Positions 61,498 through 64,000 of a stretch of 64,000 nt of DNA are shown here, in pieces. Every line of letters begins with the position of its first letter. The first letter of the stretch is position 1. A program made the position numbers and the translations under genes. Origin of the DNA: Muraenolepis orangiensis (Eukaryota > Chordata > Actinopteri > Gadiformes > Muraenolepididae); contig CM051013.1 in the NCBI GenBank assembly GCA_027704905.1, forward strand, positions 12,942,410-13,006,409. The letters run 5' to 3'. Under the pieces are notes generated by a model. The model saw nothing but the letters and a program-made list of their open reading frames with translations. It did not search any database and was not told where the DNA came from.

Positions 61498-61995
61498 CAT
61501 GCCTGTCTGAAATAGCAGCAGAGGTTGGGGTTAATATTAGGCCCATGGATGACTCAACGATCATAGGAGGCCTAGGTTGGGGGTTGGCAGGATTAAATAT
61601 TGTATTATATTGTACTATATATTATTATTTATTTATTTATTTATTTATTATATATTATTCTCTCTCTCTCTCTCTCTCTCTCCACTGCCTATATATATAA
61701 CTTATGTATATATGTGACTATGTATAATATATATACAAAACTATATATATATACTGTATGACATACAGTATATGTATATAGTTTTATATATTTATTATTA
61801 TTATTTATTTATTATTAATAATTTAATAATTAATCATTAATAATAATAATAATAATTATTATTATATATATACATATACTGTATATATGTACATATATAA
61901 TACATACATATATATAACTATGTATAATATATAAATAAAACGATATATACTGTATGTATGTATCAAGAATATTTTATATATACATATATAAATAA

Positions 61996-62031
<36 letters not shown>

Positions 62032-62196
62032 TATATGCATATATAATACATAAATAAATAAATAAATAATTATATATAGTACAATATAATACAATATTTA
62101 ATCCTGCCAACCCCCAACCTAGGCCTCCTATGATCGTTGAGTCATCCATGGGCCTAATATTAACCCCAACCTCTGCTGCTATTTCAGACAGGCATG
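61498..62196. repeat. Large inverted repeat, arms about 125-150 bp
   Basis: The sequence from CATGCCTGTCTGAAATAGCA at 61498 through CAGGATTAAATATTG to about 61620 recurs in exact reverse complement at about 62074-62196. Similarity continues imperfectly into (TTTA)n. The about 450-bp centre is AT-rich and has its own hairpins (ACTGTATGACATACAGT near 61750). CT repeats occur inside the left arm (about 61660-61682) and just outside the right arm (62222-62280). Confidence 0.93.
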
Positions 62197-62218
62197 CAGG
62201 GGGGACATCTCCCCCCCT

Positions 62219-62221
<3 letters not shown>

Positions 62222-62280
<59 letters not shown>
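62222..62280. repeat. (CT)n microsatellite
   Basis: About 27 CT units flanked by C-rich tracts on both sides, just outside the right arm of the inverted repeat. A (CA)n of about 18 units follows at 62483-62518. Confidence 0.93.
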
Positions 62281-62478
62281 CTCCCCTCCCTCTCGGGGGT
62301 AAAGATGTATGACTAGACATGATGTGGTCTTTTTTGCATATTGCCCAAACTGTACACACAAACTACACTAAAAACTCAAAACTATATACACAAGTTCAAA
62401 CTACAGTTGTTTATTCTATTTATATCTCCCCCTCCCTCACCACCACACACACCCACACACCAGTTGGGCTAGCACAGA

Positions 62479-62521
<43 letters not shown>

Positions 62522-62927
62522 TATAGCCTTAGCATTGGGGCACAGCAGAGTCTTACAGACAGACACAAGTGTTGCTGTCAAACCAGGATATTCTTCCGTC
62601 TTCCTCTTCCTTTGCTTCTGTCAAGGAATATTCTGGGATTAGGACTGGATGTTTCCGGAGAGGTCGATGCTGTCTCGTCACTCTATATCCCATGAAGAAG
62701 GACTTTGTGTATAGAGTGCTCTTGCTTGTATGACGTGTGTTGTCAGCCCGGTGTATGGGTGTGTGTTTGTGTGTGTGTGTGCCTGTAGAGAGTGTGAGTA
62801 TGAAATAGTGCAGTAAAAAGTTCTCGGAGGGAGCCCAACTCAATCCAGTGGACACACACATATATATCACACATATATACACACAGACGGTAAGTGAACA
62901 TTTCCCATCTTTACCATTCTGTGTGTT

Positions 62928-63250
62928 TCAAGATTCAAGATGTTTTTATTTGCAATGGAATGCCTACTCCCCATTTCCTCCCGCAGTATGAATTAAACAA
63001 CAATACTATACTAAACTATACTAAACAATACTATACTGTAAACAAAACGATATACTACCTATGATATGCTGTACTATATACTATAAACAATACTTTACAT
63101 TTTTTACTATTTTTTATTTATTTTTTACACTTTACTATATAATATAAACAACACTATACTATAACATACAGTACTATACACAATAAAACGAACAATAAAG
63201 TGACTGATGGATGATACAGTATTACATTGTGTATACATTGTGGTGGTCTA
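62928..63250 (-). mobile_element. Retroelement 3' tail copy, reverse orientation
   Basis: CAAGATTCAAGA, then GCAATGGAATGCCTACTCCC and CTCCCGCAGTATGAATT, is the reverse complement of the tails at 39640-39830 and 40310-40564. AATAAAGTGACTGATGGATG near 63195 matches the reverse of the internal CACTTTATTGTT part. Between them the ACTATAC motif has been amplified. Confidence 0.6.
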
Positions 63251-64000
63251 CATGTGATGTGTGCCTGATACATGATATGATGTCTTGTGACGTGAATGTA
63301 TATGATGTGATGCCCTATGTCCTATATGTCATATCATCACATATTGCATCAGATCCCGTTATGTACGCTACAGCTGGACTTTCATGACCTAACATCGCCC
63401 CGTGGATGCGTATAAGAGATGACCCACTATATGCTAGATCACTGTTAACATTATAGATCAGGAAACACCTTTGAAGACTCTTAATAGACAACGTTCAGCG
63501 TAGTGATAGGATGCTAAATATCAACACGATTTGAAAAAAGTTTTATATTGTATTGTAAAGCCACGGTCCAGTCCAGAAAGATCCATTCTGTGTGCACATT
63601 TGAACAACATATGATACAATATATGGGAGTATGGTGTAATGTTACATACTACATACTCTATTTAAATACACAATTTAAATCCAGCAAAAGATTTCCAGAT
63701 AAAATATACATTTCTGCTTTGTGGTGTTTATGGTGATATTGTAATGAATGTTGAAATGAAAGGTGTTCATTATGACCTATTAGTCTATACAGACAAAGGA
63801 TGTGTTCAACTTTAGACTGAGCATGTATTCAGCTGAAATTTAAGGATGTATTTAATTTAAGACTAAGGATAATCTCATCTTTAGGTACAGCTATTGGACT
63901 TCACCAGGAGATCAATATAAACATAAATACTGTCTCCTACTTCTTATTACAGTTGCTTTTACATTCCCTTGCAATGACATTGCATAAGAACATTGGAAAG
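63251..64000. other. Right-edge intergenic DNA
   Basis: I see no gene, repeat array or regulatory element that I can support here. ATGATGTGATG-type short repetition occurs around 63260-63350. Confidence 0.5.

Noticed and set aside
62319..62642. 107-codon frame
   Set aside because: Depends on a (CA)n repeat and has no recognisable domain.

Overview
The window is vertebrate nuclear DNA, almost certainly from a teleost fish. The genes are split by canonical GT-AG introns. Very long (CA)n, (CT)n and (CCT)n microsatellites are abundant. tRNA-derived SINEs and a decayed fish-type non-LTR retrotransposon lie in introns and intergenic DNA. I reconstructed five protein-coding genes exon by exon; reading phase is kept across every junction in all five.

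Layout. (1) 1-13,200, + strand: the 3' ten exons of a NECAB-family (N-terminal EF-hand calcium-binding) gene, closest to NECAB1; the first exon lies left of the window. Its introns are full of microsatellites. (2) 15,479-26,250, + strand: a complete fast-skeletal-type sarcomeric myosin heavy chain gene with TATA box, two 5' non-coding exons, 39 coding exons and 1,935 codons, all motor motifs intact. (3) 26,250-32,800: about 6.6 kb in which I recognise no gene. (4) 32,859-41,343, - strand: complete APEH (acylaminoacyl-peptide hydrolase), 21 exons, 705 aa, catalytic Ser/Asp/His present. (5) 44,746-54,713, - strand: complete IFRD2, 12 exons, 434 aa, with a broken LINE and a SINE in its 6 kb first intron. 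(6) 56,807-61,092, - strand: complete AMT (glycine cleavage T-protein), 9 exons, 417 aa. (7) 61,260-64,000: AT-rich repeats including a ~700 bp inverted-repeat structure.

AMT, IFRD2 and APEH are tandem, same-strand genes read leftward. All three human orthologues lie in 3p21.31, so this looks like conserved vertebrate synteny. The five genes have unrelated roles (neuronal calcium binding, muscle contraction, acetyl-peptide turnover, ribosome/transcription regulation, mitochondrial glycine catabolism) and I see no shared pathway.

I found no wholly new multi-gene system. The most unusual signals concern splicing and repeats. An exact 38-bp tandem array copies the exon-20/5' splice-site junction of APEH 16 times into the last APEH intron. 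APEH introns show (AC)n just after 5' splice sites and (GT)n just before 3' splice sites. Pyrimidine microsatellites form the acceptor tracts of several NECAB exons. There are two GC-AG introns in the myosin gene, a snap-back palindrome inside a retroelement tail, and a large inverted repeat near the right edge.
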